A DNA stretch of 64,000 nt from Capnocytophaga sp. oral taxon 878 (GCF_002999135.1 NZ_CP027229.1:248001-312000), one strand, 5' to 3'. Shown: positions 48,201 through 54,125, numbered from the stretch's first letter. Numbers and translations are program-made. The notes: generated from the letters alone by a model not told the origin.

Positions 48201-48218
48201 TTCACATTATATAGGTAA
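36297..48218 (+). CDS. Giant secreted repeat protein with T9SS type B / gliding-motility C-terminal domain
   Basis: The 3973-residue protein has a signal peptide (about 1-19, FSGLSWA before Q). A HYR-type domain lies near 929-1007 (CPNDITVNASIGRC and TKVIYTFTDVAGNTASCSF). A DUF11-like domain (about 1010-1172), an Ig/PKD-like block (about 1178-1245) and a jelly-roll-like domain (about 1795-1978, with DYAIDNVKVW) follow. Elsewhere are many ~90-110-residue SprB-like repeats built round GGTxPYxY and DxxGC (GGTPPYRYSF, GGTPGYQYHV, GGTGTYSYTL, GGTRPYSYVL). The last ~85 residues (VPNFFTPDGDGVNDVW to GNFTLYR) are the gliding-motility-associated type B sorting domain. It should be exported by Sec, then T9SS, to the cell surface as an adhesin. 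No PorP/SprF-like partner is adjacent. Base composition looks richer in C and G than its flanks. Confidence 0.93.
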   Translation: MKKFLTAITFLIFSGLSWAQIECIDVQITPIVGSCYADNAIKVTAKDASPYPAVCKPSSGEFIIQFKGKNKDDVFKMSPYPVAAGGTAEYTLNNLESGTYQVIVRDAKTGAIVERSVTITNSYVPMNIFGLEGVAPTCTKQGGVRFRIPSGGNGPFDVTILDETGNTVLVPTQRFNRPTGNNYIEVRGTAAHPLSPNQEVRLQIKDVTTTGPNCGETRRLPITIPPEIQTPECINIKMYNFRELIVSNTDCGKHQARFRIVRVEDGKYVQEGVSNAQALYNYFTLPGTAVVRFLNSPTPSKVGKVIDISSSFDYYGFWLKDYIIEKGDVVEITIKGGKNTIKETVRFNDQIDPLTCNTKLLFVKNHSYNMGIPAGCSSSTTKELILYYEIPYGQYRDMPNVTQGGTHRYFVRWHDDNKIDVEKIEHFKLEKGPSASGPWTTVPMTNAATAGPGQARWTNRRIYLDNAGEGFYRLTYKNTNNCFETCSKVIEIKYPQGSLPSLENIWKDMSLLYGLHQETGAFMIRFNTRNYVSPLEVKVEPADGSKSITYTPKIGFLEAAQPRTITFPLINKKVFSSATDTYDIAGYTNLPSGRYRITVTDGCGQTTTKELDFLSTDYQPEELAFKKDCNVAEMIYKSKGGFNNPYINITLQKYNANGTLGQPLIRNANPFNGSFLNLLPGKYKVKLVANLSILQGKTYTTSKTWLYYWISEPGPAVTEFEKDIVVEPIEKLNPTLSPLVCDPGTGTYMIAADVTGQSVVFPLTFNLYERPNATSTGTTTSTPIKTHTYQESDNTYYHVFDGLASGKHYLVETVHVCQTVPKYISLDPSATFDPALVIDRPVPFCKGNTATVQLLGIPESIFDIRWFKLDANGNKTTAAPYKTGSKFSEPIYETTSYMAEYRIRPGIGCANYTWYTKTATVVMPPTDKPRITNGCPNDITVNASIGRCDASVSWIEPTAEPSCLGLVNRTSTHAPGDIFPIGTTKVIYTFTDVAGNTASCSFNITVKSNALKLKTQQRYTDASGNTITQLQPNQQFYYELRYQNDGSENINRATLDVKMPDATTIVSNGAPDLSGAGDGSWQHPQPTSSYNSVTKSWRFEIGANNNNSTLRLGDPERVIRIPLKVQGDCEALFAPCQNFVYTELTATYKGGPAGCPLAEMSHTASLTTTINTSDCNRQEMFCGTGQVTFKAIGGFTTYQWYDPNGNVVGNTQQYAPTSAGIYKVVKTISCHGVQFTVTETINYQTVSSTTDPIRAQAQNIGVVCPSDGSWTSQFYLCQGGAKQLTVNYQNTPFEWQMFNSSCQNQVTDPDCRVTSDDCWTTFSTDRNYSFNTAGLYRLKLTNSGCDTSFYFQIITGSLQGTRGAVKDETNFEQGAVAYNMSSSGVTYKVEIYKGGTYLRTDLKTSNRFEVDNLTAGSYRIKITSDQIAGCEYIDNPTIKKITDMSVTATFQGFKEGYCNMAKIRLQAQGGQSPYRFFIWTIDGQRQFSSPTQALASSPIAVQTGGQTYVDLEHSVSRIGEYEFLVGDTRNGAFAISNKITITPPSPHSFTISSTQEITCETHPNSGHINVMFPPGQQNFSRTLNLYKLKADGTREMPVFKSSAGGLFTGLPSGTYEVEMISQVAGTTCIYTKKPIVILPPQAPLRAYAGVVSDRSCDTQNNQYKVSVNNVSGGTPPYRYSFDGENTYVSTNIGYIGGSSNIYVKDSKDCRVTIPVTVEVTTAPTISQTPVVYRCDNGYGQVTVTVSASASQTYQYILNGSATQTLSGNTLLLNNLAPGVHTLTVYYRPSNSSTTPNILFSEDFGSSEENGCLSSDNTGLVCNNDATNFLDGQQMLTKQAPSKASWTIPTDPSGGRYLAIAGNGNGEVAYKKALTGVTLGTALTVSFDGVSLLTSSGVAPRFDVALCRADGTVLRSKTVGTAPNGSGWKKFTINFTDAEVAGFTNNTAQIRIISSGSSSYGNLGNDYAIDNVKVWQATTYCDLKVTELITVQANKQMRVEKYGAEKNVSCIGASDGQVRIRVINPPSNNVKYAISFTHTTTTTWTATTIDAQGVFTVTGLEAIQNGRIQVQDATQPNCISTVEYSIGAPTPIVPTVNLVERVRCDNTGAKIKVLATGGTPGYQYHVVSVTTTFEPTSPTPNPHQIGNIPAGTYTLVVKDANGCTTETTIDIEGVRTLTVSAEPESYCYDVTSEKKVVLTVLDGNGKYSVRRQGGNTYTFNTPIFVYPDALDAGVHTFTVTDSFGCQTQVTAEIYAPLSLQVSPTTQLYAGCVSNNHTFHLTVTGGVSTMSKIFEYSIDGGATFHVIASDPSQATVTIAAPTATSTLVQFVVTYSPNGTECRRDRFVNISYDPPRFTTDTFTTTKAICGNDNGSVIITPNDYYVGTVSHTLQIRNAVTSAVVQTPTAMAAGNYVAVLTDARGCTVSKSFTIDKIEEVRATASVTKQMGCTAADLAEITVQLQSGGTAPFVVKVLNTDTNVEATQTKTSYVSSIFTGLNYGNYQITITDANGCEKRLSALINPNSSVMNITFPPLTTCAEHTKAIISATSSGTFTATTKAYFAVYRPGIQNPSDGSVANTVATTNPNGGNDIWYKATVSGAGVVAEIPNLTPGVKYTFVAYNITTGCRYVQEATVPVPAANTLAATLSVQNVSCSSGNNGTLTYTLSGVDPLATNITWQIYKSSDPNATAPEASGTVVSIAPLGYATPQNTNTNLSAGKYLIKFIQTIGGNKCVRSFDFEIKRSAIELQVSTKETKKSTCKDPGQIWLNITGGTATYTYSYVTAGGAAPTTYTLTTQESLYVNMPTGAWDVYVRDAYGCEKRSTVTITQFDVPNVATVTTLACQAYNNTNGKIPVRITLDKIGQGAHYYSLDGSAGLPIQWTLSNQAFEVEVTPLVSHTVTVTDVNGCASSITFSTTDVIKAVAAITKPKTCATPTAEMTVTVTGGTGTYSYTLERLDNGSIASETLVVGAAVTTPATGMTITLGTASFTQAATYRISIYDSQTQDCPIVKEVTVQDPEPISLAGVTVQPYHEKCNLGLTVTGTGSIDVIMPSDSKTYTFEITSAIDITTGNTVAVTTTPTTAGTHNAIFSGLRGTPQGVKYDILITNNEGCTAQVYAVVTSPEPITFDTGVITATQYKCQGNAGLSTPQVILDTTKIKGGIPPYTTEFFDATTHTSLGNGTVYNLTNLSGGSYYVRVKDASGGCATSTASVTIAPAFDLTTLSITTTTSATCVVDEAIRIDVGTTGYIAGTPLKYIVQGVGNSIATVTTVASTTLSLTLNGSSALSGSNYTVQVINERTGCSIVGGHRIKDVNTFAIESTNPVRAVCHTDFGGITLTLKDTDLSNGDQSTAGFTYTITSVGSSSPVSLSGSAIGNIVTITTLKGGSYDIEAISNSTGCRVAKHRFIIPSNPDEISVSNVKQKVSVNCQNQDAVGELTVTGGEQEYTVTLTPISPTPGGAVTLSNIPSGAPGVEFRGLNAGQYAITLIDALGCTTYSGTRTITIDPYNSIQVASITTQVTSITCVDANNGKLKVSNVSGGTRPYSYVLVRLSATGSNIPRYITPDTEYTFEGIEPGTYRVDIVDSKNCSVTVAGTFTFANPQPITADIDENASQFYTCNAQNDGSVTIQNIAGGTGTYDVDIVRADNGQKINGHRGITATSDSFVNLPPAPKDTYYKVVITDTNGCVMTKTVSFTVVEFPDIAVNYVEREGTCDAGTNNYKDYLVVRFRNPEVDFSKITYALDGTATTTSFVRTLGNIGYIDEFDRTTRTHTIEVHYNTLTPVTGHCTASKTFDFDLYDPLTLTNTTSSATAINTIEVKAAGGTTTNLKGYTFYYNGVDRGSNTSYKINHDDPERIESNGVRIKIIQVRVEDANGCTATLTAEVPYHDIEVPNFFTPDGDGVNDVWQPKYLDNNVNARIYIFDRYGRRIANLAPGEGWDGQYDGRLMPSGDYWYVIEINDQLYDKRQFYGNFTLYR

Positions 48219-48250
48219 TAGTTTAAAAGTTCATACTTAAAACCTTTTAA

Positions 48251-48287
48251 AAACTGCTCACGATAAAACACGTGAGCAGTTTTTTTA
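48251..48287 (+). terminator. Terminator of the giant surface-protein gene
   Basis: Perfect 12-bp stem AAACTGCTCACG / CGTGAGCAGTTT (48251-48262, 48271-48282), 8-nt loop, then T-run, 32 nt past the stop codon. Confidence 0.9.
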
Positions 48288-48418
48288 TATATGAAAGGCA
48301 TACCCTTTAATAAAGGAAAGCCTCCTCTCACCCTCTACCATCTCCCACCCCAAGCCAAAGCCCCCCTCACTTCCCACCTTTTATTTTTTATTTTTCACCT
48401 AAACCTCATTTTCTTTGC

Positions 48419-48665
48419 GAATTTTTCAAAAGAATCCAACCCCAATACTTGCACCTTCTTAAAAATACAATCACTTAATAATCAATCTCCTTCCCCCCAA
48501 TCATCCCTCATCCATCCCCTAAACACCCCCCAACCTGAACGAACGAAGAACGAACCAATAACGAAGGATAAACGAACTCTAAACGAAGGATAATCCTTAC
48601 TCTATTGAATATCAGCAACATTATCATCAAAACCTCTTTTTGCCAAATCCGCAACAAAACACCCA
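48419..48665 (-). repeat. Dispersed ~240-bp intergenic repeat with 11-bp unit core, copy 5
   Basis: It matches copy 1 from ATTTTTCAAAAGAATCCAAC to CTTTTTGCCAAATCC and GCAACAAAAC, with the core at 48537-48593 (CGAACCAATA, AACGAAGGATA, AACGAACTCTA, AACGAAGGATA). The bracketing TAATCAGCC motifs are eroded to TAATCAATC and ATATCAGCA. It occupies most of the 582-nt gap between the giant gene and the antiporter gene. Copies 4 and 5 frame the giant gene in the same orientation. Confidence 0.8.
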
Positions 48666-48741
48666 AAACATTAAATAAAATGCAATACTTTTTTCTATCA
48701 AATAAATCTTATCTTGAATGAAAAAAAATATCGTCAAACTC

Positions 48742-48772
48742 TTGCCTATTTCGCAAAACATTTGTACTTTTG
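48742..48772 (+). promoter_or_regulatory. Promoter of the antiporter-asparaginase-porin operon
   Basis: TTGC (48742-48745), 19 nt, TACTTTTG (48765-48772), 28 nt before the first ATG. Confidence 0.72.
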
Positions 48773-48800
48773 AGCCAAATTTTTAGAGTAACTAAGAACT

Positions 48801-50129
48801 ATGATTTATATTGAACTACTCGTTGTGCTCGCCGCTATATTCATAGGGGCAAGGGTAGGAGGTATCGGGCTCGGTATCTTTGGTATGATAGGTTTAGGTA
48901 TTTTGGTTTTTGGCTTCGGTCTCAAACCAGGAGAAACACCTACAGATGTAATGCTTATCATTGTTGCAGTAATCACAGCAGCAGCAGCTTTGCAAGAAGC
49001 AGGAGGCTTGGATTATTTGGTGAAAGTAGCCGAGAAAATCTTGCGCAAAAATCCTGCAATGATTACCTTCTTGGCACCCATAGTTTGTTACATCTTTACC
49101 TTTTTTTCAGGTACAGGGCATGTAGCCTATTCACTTTTGCCTATCATCTCCGAAATTGCTACCGATAGCAAGGTACGCCCCGAGCGACCCCTTTCTATCT
49201 CTGTAATCGCTTCCCAACAAGCCATTACTGCCAGCCCTATTTCGGCAGCTACAGCAGCTTTGCTCTCAGCCGAGCTCTTAGGCAGTAAAGGGATTACGCT
49301 CGGCAATATCCTTATGGTCTGTGTGCCCGCCACACTTATAGGGGTAATTGTAGGAGCCATAGTAGTGAGTTTTATAGGTATTCCTCTTGAAAAAGATCCC
49401 GAATATTTGCGCCGTTTGAAAGAAGGTTTATTGAAAAAAGAAGAAAAATCGGCTGCAGAAATAAATGAAAAAGACCAACAAAGGGCTAAAACATCAGTAA
49501 TAATATTCCTTATAGCAGTAGTTTCTATTATGCTTTTTGGTTCTATTGATATACTCCGCCCTTCATTTATGATAGGTGGTAAAATACAAAAAATGGAGAT
49601 GACCCACATTATTGAGATTATAATGATGACGGCTGCAGGTTTAATACTAGTCTTCTCCCGTGTAAATGTAAACAAGGTAATCAAAGGGTCAGTGTTTTTG
49701 GCGGGAATGCAAGCAGTTATTGCGATTTTTGGAATCGCTTGGCTGGGAAATACATTCTTTGAAGGAAATAAGATATTCTTTGAAAATAATATTAAAGGTA
49801 TTGTAACCGATTATCCTTTTCTCTTTGCCATAGCTCTTTTTGTAATGTCTATTCTTTTGTTTAGTCAGGCATCAACAGTAAGAACGCTTTACCCTACGGC
49901 CGTTACCACCCTAAACCTTCCTGCTTTATCACTTATCGCCATGTTCCCTGCTGTAAACGGATATTTCTTTATTCCAAACTACCCCACTGTAGTTGCCGCT
50001 ATTAATTTCGATAGAACGGGTACTACGCGCATAGGTAAATACGTCCTGAACCACTCATTCCAAATACCCGGTTTTGTAGCTACTATTGTAGCCATTGCTG
50101 TAGGTTTTTTTATAATAATGTTTATGTAA
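48801..50129 (+). CDS. dcuB: Anaerobic C4-dicarboxylate antiporter (DcuA/DcuB family)
   Basis: The 442-residue inner-membrane protein has about ten to twelve hydrophobic segments and Dcu family stretches: IGARVGGIGLGIFGMIGLGIL, TFFSGTGHVAYSLLPII and VIASQQAITASPISAATAAL. Dcu carriers swap aspartate, fumarate or malate for succinate. Directly downstream is a periplasmic asparaginase, whose product aspartate is a Dcu substrate, so aspartate import against succinate export is the likely work. DcuA and DcuB cannot be told apart from motifs alone. Confidence 0.92.
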   Translation: MIYIELLVVLAAIFIGARVGGIGLGIFGMIGLGILVFGFGLKPGETPTDVMLIIVAVITAAAALQEAGGLDYLVKVAEKILRKNPAMITFLAPIVCYIFTFFSGTGHVAYSLLPIISEIATDSKVRPERPLSISVIASQQAITASPISAATAALLSAELLGSKGITLGNILMVCVPATLIGVIVGAIVVSFIGIPLEKDPEYLRRLKEGLLKKEEKSAAEINEKDQQRAKTSVIIFLIAVVSIMLFGSIDILRPSFMIGGKIQKMEMTHIIEIIMMTAAGLILVFSRVNVNKVIKGSVFLAGMQAVIAIFGIAWLGNTFFEGNKIFFENNIKGIVTDYPFLFAIALFVMSILLFSQASTVRTLYPTAVTTLNLPALSLIAMFPAVNGYFFIPNYPTVVAAINFDRTGTTRIGKYVLNHSFQIPGFVATIVAIAVGFFIIMFM

Positions 50130-50160
50130 GAATATAAACCAAATTAACAAATAAACAATT

Positions 50161-51216
50161 ATGACATTAATCAAAAAAATGGCCCTTTCATTACTAATGT
50201 TAATGACCGTGGCAGTCTTTGCGCAACAAAAACCAAAGATTCGTATTTTAGCTACTGGTGGTACCATTGCCGGTGTAAGTAAATCAAATACTGAAAGTAA
50301 TTACAAAGCCGGTGAACTCGGTATTTATCAACTGCTGGAGGCTGTGCCCGAAGTGAAAAACATAGCCGATATCAGTGGAGAACAAATTGTAAAGATTGGC
50401 TCACAAGATATGAATGACCAAGTGTGGCTTACCCTTGCCAAACGTATCAACCAGCTCCTAAACAAAGAAGGTTATGATGGTGTAGTAATCACCCATGGTA
50501 CCGATACTATGGAAGAAACTGCCTACTTCCTAAATCTTACTGTACATAGCAAGAAGCCAGTAGTAATGGTAGGAGCTATGCGTCCCGCCACAGGTATGAG
50601 TGCCGATGGCCCTCTAAACCTTTATAATGCAGTAGCTGTAGCAGCCGATAAGAATGCTATGGCACGAGGCGTAATGGTATGTATGAACGATATTGTGCTT
50701 GATGCCAAAGATGTGATTAAAACAAGTACTACCGCTGTTGAAACTTTCCAAGGGGCGAACTATGGTAAGTTAGCTTATATTCACAATGGTAAAGTATTCT
50801 TTAACCGCACTCCTGAAAACAAACACACTTACCAATCTGTATTTAATGTAGATAACCTAAAAGAATTACCTAAAGTAGGTATAGTGTATAGCTATTCTAA
50901 CGTATCCGAATTGCCAATGAAAGCCTTTATGGATGCCAAGTTTGAAGGTATTGTACACGCAGGGGTAGGTAATGGTAACTTATACCACACCCTCTTTGAT
51001 TTGGCAGTAAAAGCCAGAGAGCAAGGTATACAGTTTGTGCGTTCATCACGGGTGCCTACTGGGGCTACTACCCTCGATGCCGAAGTAGATGATGCTAAAT
51101 ATCAGTTTGTGGCTTCGCAAACCCTTAACCCACAAAAGGCTCGTGTACTACTGATGTTAGCTCTTACTAAAACCAAAGATTGGAAACAAATACAAAAATA
51201 TTTTAATGAGTATTAG
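50161..51216 (+). CDS. ansB: Type II (periplasmic) L-asparaginase
   Basis: The 351-residue protein has a signal peptide (about 1-21, ending MTVAVFAQ) and both active-site threonine motifs: ILATGGTIAGVS near residue 30 and VVITHGTDTMEETAYFL near 110. MRPATGMSADGPLNL also fits. It hydrolyses asparagine to aspartate and ammonia in the periplasm, feeding the antiporter encoded 31 nt upstream. Confidence 0.95.
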   Translation: MTLIKKMALSLLMLMTVAVFAQQKPKIRILATGGTIAGVSKSNTESNYKAGELGIYQLLEAVPEVKNIADISGEQIVKIGSQDMNDQVWLTLAKRINQLLNKEGYDGVVITHGTDTMEETAYFLNLTVHSKKPVVMVGAMRPATGMSADGPLNLYNAVAVAADKNAMARGVMVCMNDIVLDAKDVIKTSTTAVETFQGANYGKLAYIHNGKVFFNRTPENKHTYQSVFNVDNLKELPKVGIVYSYSNVSELPMKAFMDAKFEGIVHAGVGNGNLYHTLFDLAVKAREQGIQFVRSSRVPTGATTLDAEVDDAKYQFVASQTLNPQKARVLLMLALTKTKDWKQIQKYFNEY

Positions 51217-51296
51217 TCTGTTGGTCGTCAGTTGTTAGTTTAACTAATAACCGGCGACTAATTACTTTATAGGCTAATTTATAAAACAATACCACT

Positions 51297-52472
51297 ATGA
51301 AAAGAATATTAGTTTTGGCAATAAGTCTCCTTGCGGGAGGTGTTGCCACCGCACAACAAGATTTGCAAAATCAAATAAACCAATTACGTATGGAAATAGA
51401 GCAGCTGCGTATGGCTCCGCCACCTGCTGTTGCTCCTATGGAATTGCAAATGCCTCTTGATGAAATGGAAAGCCCATTGCACAAGAAGTTCAATATGTAT
51501 TTCAACTTTCAAAGTAGTTTTGATGTTGAAAAAGAAAAAGACAAAGATATGACTGCGCAGTTTAAAGCGCGCCAATTGCGTTGGGAAGTGCGTGGTGATA
51601 TTACCGATCGTATATTTTACCGCCTTCGTCATCGTTTGAATAAGCCTAATGCAGCTGCTTCATTGGATAACTTAGCTAAAGCTACTGATATGCTTTATGC
51701 AGGGTTCCGCCTTGATGAAAAATGGGCTCTAACCGTAGGTAAGATGTGCCAAGCGTGGGGTGGCTTTGAGTTTGATTTGAACCCTATGAATATTTATGAA
51801 TATTCTGACTTTATTGAGAATATGGATAACTTTATGGTAGGGGGAATGATTACTTATGCACCTAATGCTAACCACGAATTTAACTTGCAAATTACGGATG
51901 TAAGGAATGATACTTTCGCTAATATTTATGGTACTACAAGTCCTACTATAACAGCTAGCAAAGCTCCATTAACTTATATCTTTAACTGGAATGGTAATTT
52001 GTTTGAAAATCTTATTCAGACGCGTTGGGGGGTAGGTGTGCAAAATGAAGCTGATGGTTATATGAACTCTATGGTAATGTTGGGTACTAAACTTAATTTG
52101 CCTAAGTTTCAAGTCTTCTTGGATTATATGATGGCTAATGAACAGTTGGATAGGTTGAAATATACTCCAATGAGTAAAACAACACTTGTAAAAGATGCTA
52201 AATATAACAGTTTTGTACTAAAAGCTGAGTATCAGCCTATACCTGAATTGAATATTTTTGCACAGGGTTTGTACGAAACTGCTAAAAGTGACTTGGCTGG
52301 TAATGAGCTTACAGGTATTGGTTATTACGGAGGTGTAGAATATTTGCCTTTTAAAGATCAAGACTTACGTTTCTTCTTGGCTTATATAGGCAGAAGTAGG
52401 GAAGTGAATAAAGTAACTACTGATACTAACCGTGTGAGTATTGGTATGATGTATCGTATTAAAGCGTTTTAA
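51297..52472 (+). CDS. Outer-membrane porin with N-terminal coiled coil
   Basis: The 391-residue protein has a signal peptide (about 1-19, LLAGGVATAQ), a short heptad segment (QNQINQLRMEIEQLRM) and a beta-barrel part of alternating aromatic and polar residues ending in MYRIKAF, with a terminal Phe. It resembles OprP/OprO-type porins. As third gene after dcuB and ansB it probably lets asparagine or other anionic or small substrates through the outer membrane. It is closed by a strong hairpin. Confidence 0.8.
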   Translation: MKRILVLAISLLAGGVATAQQDLQNQINQLRMEIEQLRMAPPPAVAPMELQMPLDEMESPLHKKFNMYFNFQSSFDVEKEKDKDMTAQFKARQLRWEVRGDITDRIFYRLRHRLNKPNAAASLDNLAKATDMLYAGFRLDEKWALTVGKMCQAWGGFEFDLNPMNIYEYSDFIENMDNFMVGGMITYAPNANHEFNLQITDVRNDTFANIYGTTSPTITASKAPLTYIFNWNGNLFENLIQTRWGVGVQNEADGYMNSMVMLGTKLNLPKFQVFLDYMMANEQLDRLKYTPMSKTTLVKDAKYNSFVLKAEYQPIPELNIFAQGLYETAKSDLAGNELTGIGYYGGVEYLPFKDQDLRFFLAYIGRSREVNKVTTDTNRVSIGMMYRIKAF

Positions 52473-52500
52473 TTGAGAGTTAATAAAATTTGAATTTAAT

Positions 52501-52536
52501 AAAAGAGGCTGTCTAATTTTGGGCAGCCTCTTTTTT
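52501..52536. terminator. Bidirectional terminator between porin and kdsC
   Basis: Arms AAAAGAGGCTG (52501-52511) and CAGCCTCTTTT (52524-52534), with A-run and T-run on the two sides, between convergent genes. Confidence 0.88.
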
Positions 52537-52541
52537 CTTCT

Positions 52542-53054
52542 TTAAAAGGTGAACCAATCGCCGCGTACTTTGAGTACTTGCTCAATAACATCGCGAACAG
52601 CCCCTTCTCCGCCATTGCGGTGTGATATGTAGTGGGCTGCTGCTTTTACTTCGGGTACGGCATCTTGTGGGCAAGTGGCTAATCCCGAGTGTTGCATAGG
52701 TGGAATATCGGGGATATCATCACCCATATAGAGGATTTGCTCGGTACGCAATCCTTTGCTTTTTTGGTATTCTAAGAAAGTGGCGAGCTTTTCGTGGCGT
52801 AGCATATAGATATCGGTTACGCCAAGATTTTCAAAGCGTTTTTGTACTCCTATGTTGCCGCCTCCGGTAATGATGCAAACGGTATAGCCTTTGGAAACGG
52901 CTGTTTTCAGTGCAAATCCGTCTTTCATATTCATACTGCGAAGCAGGTCGCCATCATTATTGACAAATACTTGGGTGTTGGTGAAGACCCCATCAACATC
53001 AAAGATGAAGGTGGTGATATCTTTGAGTTTTTCTTTATAATTCTTTTCTTCCAT
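52542..53054 (-). CDS. kdsC: 3-deoxy-D-manno-octulosonate 8-phosphate phosphatase (KdsC-like HAD)
   Basis: The 170-residue HAD subclass C0/IIIC phosphatase has the nucleophile motif FDVDGVFT, a threonine in CIITGG, a lysine in LRHEK and the acidic pair MGDDIPD. It lacks a cap domain, as KdsC does, and makes free Kdo for lipopolysaccharide. A YrbI/KdsC relative acting on a similar sugar phosphate is possible. Its start overlaps the end of the DUF2520 gene by 20 nt. Confidence 0.88.
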   Translation of the reverse strand: MEEKNYKEKLKDITTFIFDVDGVFTNTQVFVNNDGDLLRSMNMKDGFALKTAVSKGYTVCIITGGGNIGVQKRFENLGVTDIYMLRHEKLATFLEYQKSKGLRTEQILYMGDDIPDIPPMQHSGLATCPQDAVPEVKAAAHYISHRNGGEGAVRDVIEQVLKVRGDWFTF

Positions 53055-53796
53055 AAGTATTAATTATTGAATTTGTAATTATCTGGTATATTTCTTTCTC
53101 GGTTTCGTTTAAGAGTGATAGGTGGCTGGCTATGGTGGCGGTATCGTTACGCCTTGCGGGTCCTGTTTGTGCTTCATAGGCGGGTATTTTTTGTAGTTTG
53201 GCAAAGGTTTCGGTTAATAGGGGTTCTAATATTTTGAAAGGTACTTGCTCTTTTTGGCATATTTGCTGGCTGATGTGTACGAGGTGGTTGGTGAAGTTGT
53301 TTAGGAATACGGCTGCTACGTGTAGTATTTTGCGTTGGTAGCTGCTTAGGGGGTATATTTGGGTGGATAGCAGGGAGGCTAAGTGGTGTAGGAGCTGATA
53401 GTCGGTAGGGTTTTCGGCTTCTAAGCAGAAGGGTACTTGGCTAAAATTGACGAATGTTTGCTTACTCATTGTTTGGAGGGGGTATAGTACTCCGCGCCTG
53501 TTTTGGCTGCTGATAGAGAGCATATCGGTATTGCCAGAGGTATGGACTACTAACTGGTTTTTGAAGGGTAGGGCTGCTGATACGCTGGCTATGGCGTCGT
53601 CTTTTACGGCGAGGATACAGAGGTCGGCAGGGCGTAGTTGTGATAGATTGGTTATTTTTTCGATTTGTAGGTGTGAGAATTCGGCTGAGAAGCTGCTACG
53701 GCTGTAGAGCTGGGTGATAGTTACTTGGGGTAGGGAGAGGAGGGCGTGGGCAAGCTGGTAGGCCATATTACCGGCGCCTATGATTGAAATATTCAT
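53035..53796 (-). CDS. DUF2520-containing Rossmann-fold protein
   Basis: From the ATG opening MNISIIGAGNMAYQLAHAL the protein has 253 residues: an N-terminal NAD(P)-binding half (GAGNMA loop, LCILAVKDDAIASV) and a C-terminal helical DUF2520 half, like ketopantoate-reductase or P5C-reductase-type proteins. A longer frame starts 17 codons earlier but would cover the promoter -7 box, so the shorter start is chosen. The reaction is unknown. DUF2520-kdsC pairs are common in flavobacteria. Confidence 0.85.
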   Translation of the reverse strand: MNISIIGAGNMAYQLAHALLSLPQVTITQLYSRSSFSAEFSHLQIEKITNLSQLRPADLCILAVKDDAIASVSAALPFKNQLVVHTSGNTDMLSISSQNRRGVLYPLQTMSKQTFVNFSQVPFCLEAENPTDYQLLHHLASLLSTQIYPLSSYQRKILHVAAVFLNNFTNHLVHISQQICQKEQVPFKILEPLLTETFAKLQKIPAYEAQTGPARRNDTATIASHLSLLNETEKEIYQIITNSIINTYGRKEL

Positions 53797-53817
53797 TTTA
53801 ATAACCAATTGTGAGGG

Positions 53818-53848
53818 CAAAGATACGAATAAAATATCAATTAGCAAA
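53818..53848 (-). promoter_or_regulatory. Promoter of the DUF2520-kdsC pair
   Basis: Minus strand: TTTG (53845-53848), 19 nt, TATCTTTG (53818-53825), 22 nt before the chosen ATG. It also supports that start codon. Confidence 0.68.
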
Positions 53849-53890
53849 TTAGGGGGTAGGTTTTGGGGGGAGACGGATTGGGTGAGTGTA

Positions 53891-53945
53891 CTAACTATCC
53901 TTCGTTTATAGTTCGTTTATCCTTCGTTATTCGTTCGTTCGGGAT
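53891..53945 (+). repeat. Dispersed 11-bp-unit repeat, copy 6 (short form)
   Basis: The core reads ACTATCCTTCG, TTTATAGTTCG, TTTATCCTTCG, TTATTCGTTCGTTCGGG and is nearly identical to copies 3 and 4. It lies in the 329-nt divergent gap between the DUF2520 and ferredoxin genes. The remainder is G-rich on the plus strand and holds only the two outward promoters. Confidence 0.78.
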
Positions 53946-54037
53946 AGGGGAGGGGTGTGATTGAAGTGAGGGGTGTGTGTTATTAGGTTTTTTGTGTATT
54001 TGATGTAGAAGAGAATTGGGTGCTATTGAGGGTGGGA

Positions 54038-54069
54038 TTTGGTCACTTATTAAATTATTTGTACTTTTG
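54038..54069 (+). promoter_or_regulatory. Promoter of the ferredoxin gene
   Basis: TTTG (54038-54041), 20 nt, TACTTTTG (54062-54069), 56 nt before the ATG. Confidence 0.65.
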
Positions 54070-54125
54070 CCGCCCAATTTGACTTAGTGAGAGAAACTAA
54101 TTGGTTAAAACCTAATATCTGAAAA

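Noticed and set aside
36297..48218. Calling the giant protein SprB itself
   Set aside because: It shares repeat type and sorting domain, but the gene neighbourhood and domain order do not establish orthology.
48291..48593. 100-codon plus-strand open frame after the giant gene
   Set aside because: It runs through the dispersed repeat, is Pro/Ser/Thr low complexity, and lacks a ribosome site or family resemblance.
53895..54077. 60-codon minus-strand open frame
   Set aside because: It covers repeat copy 6 and the ferredoxin promoter; composition is non-protein-like.
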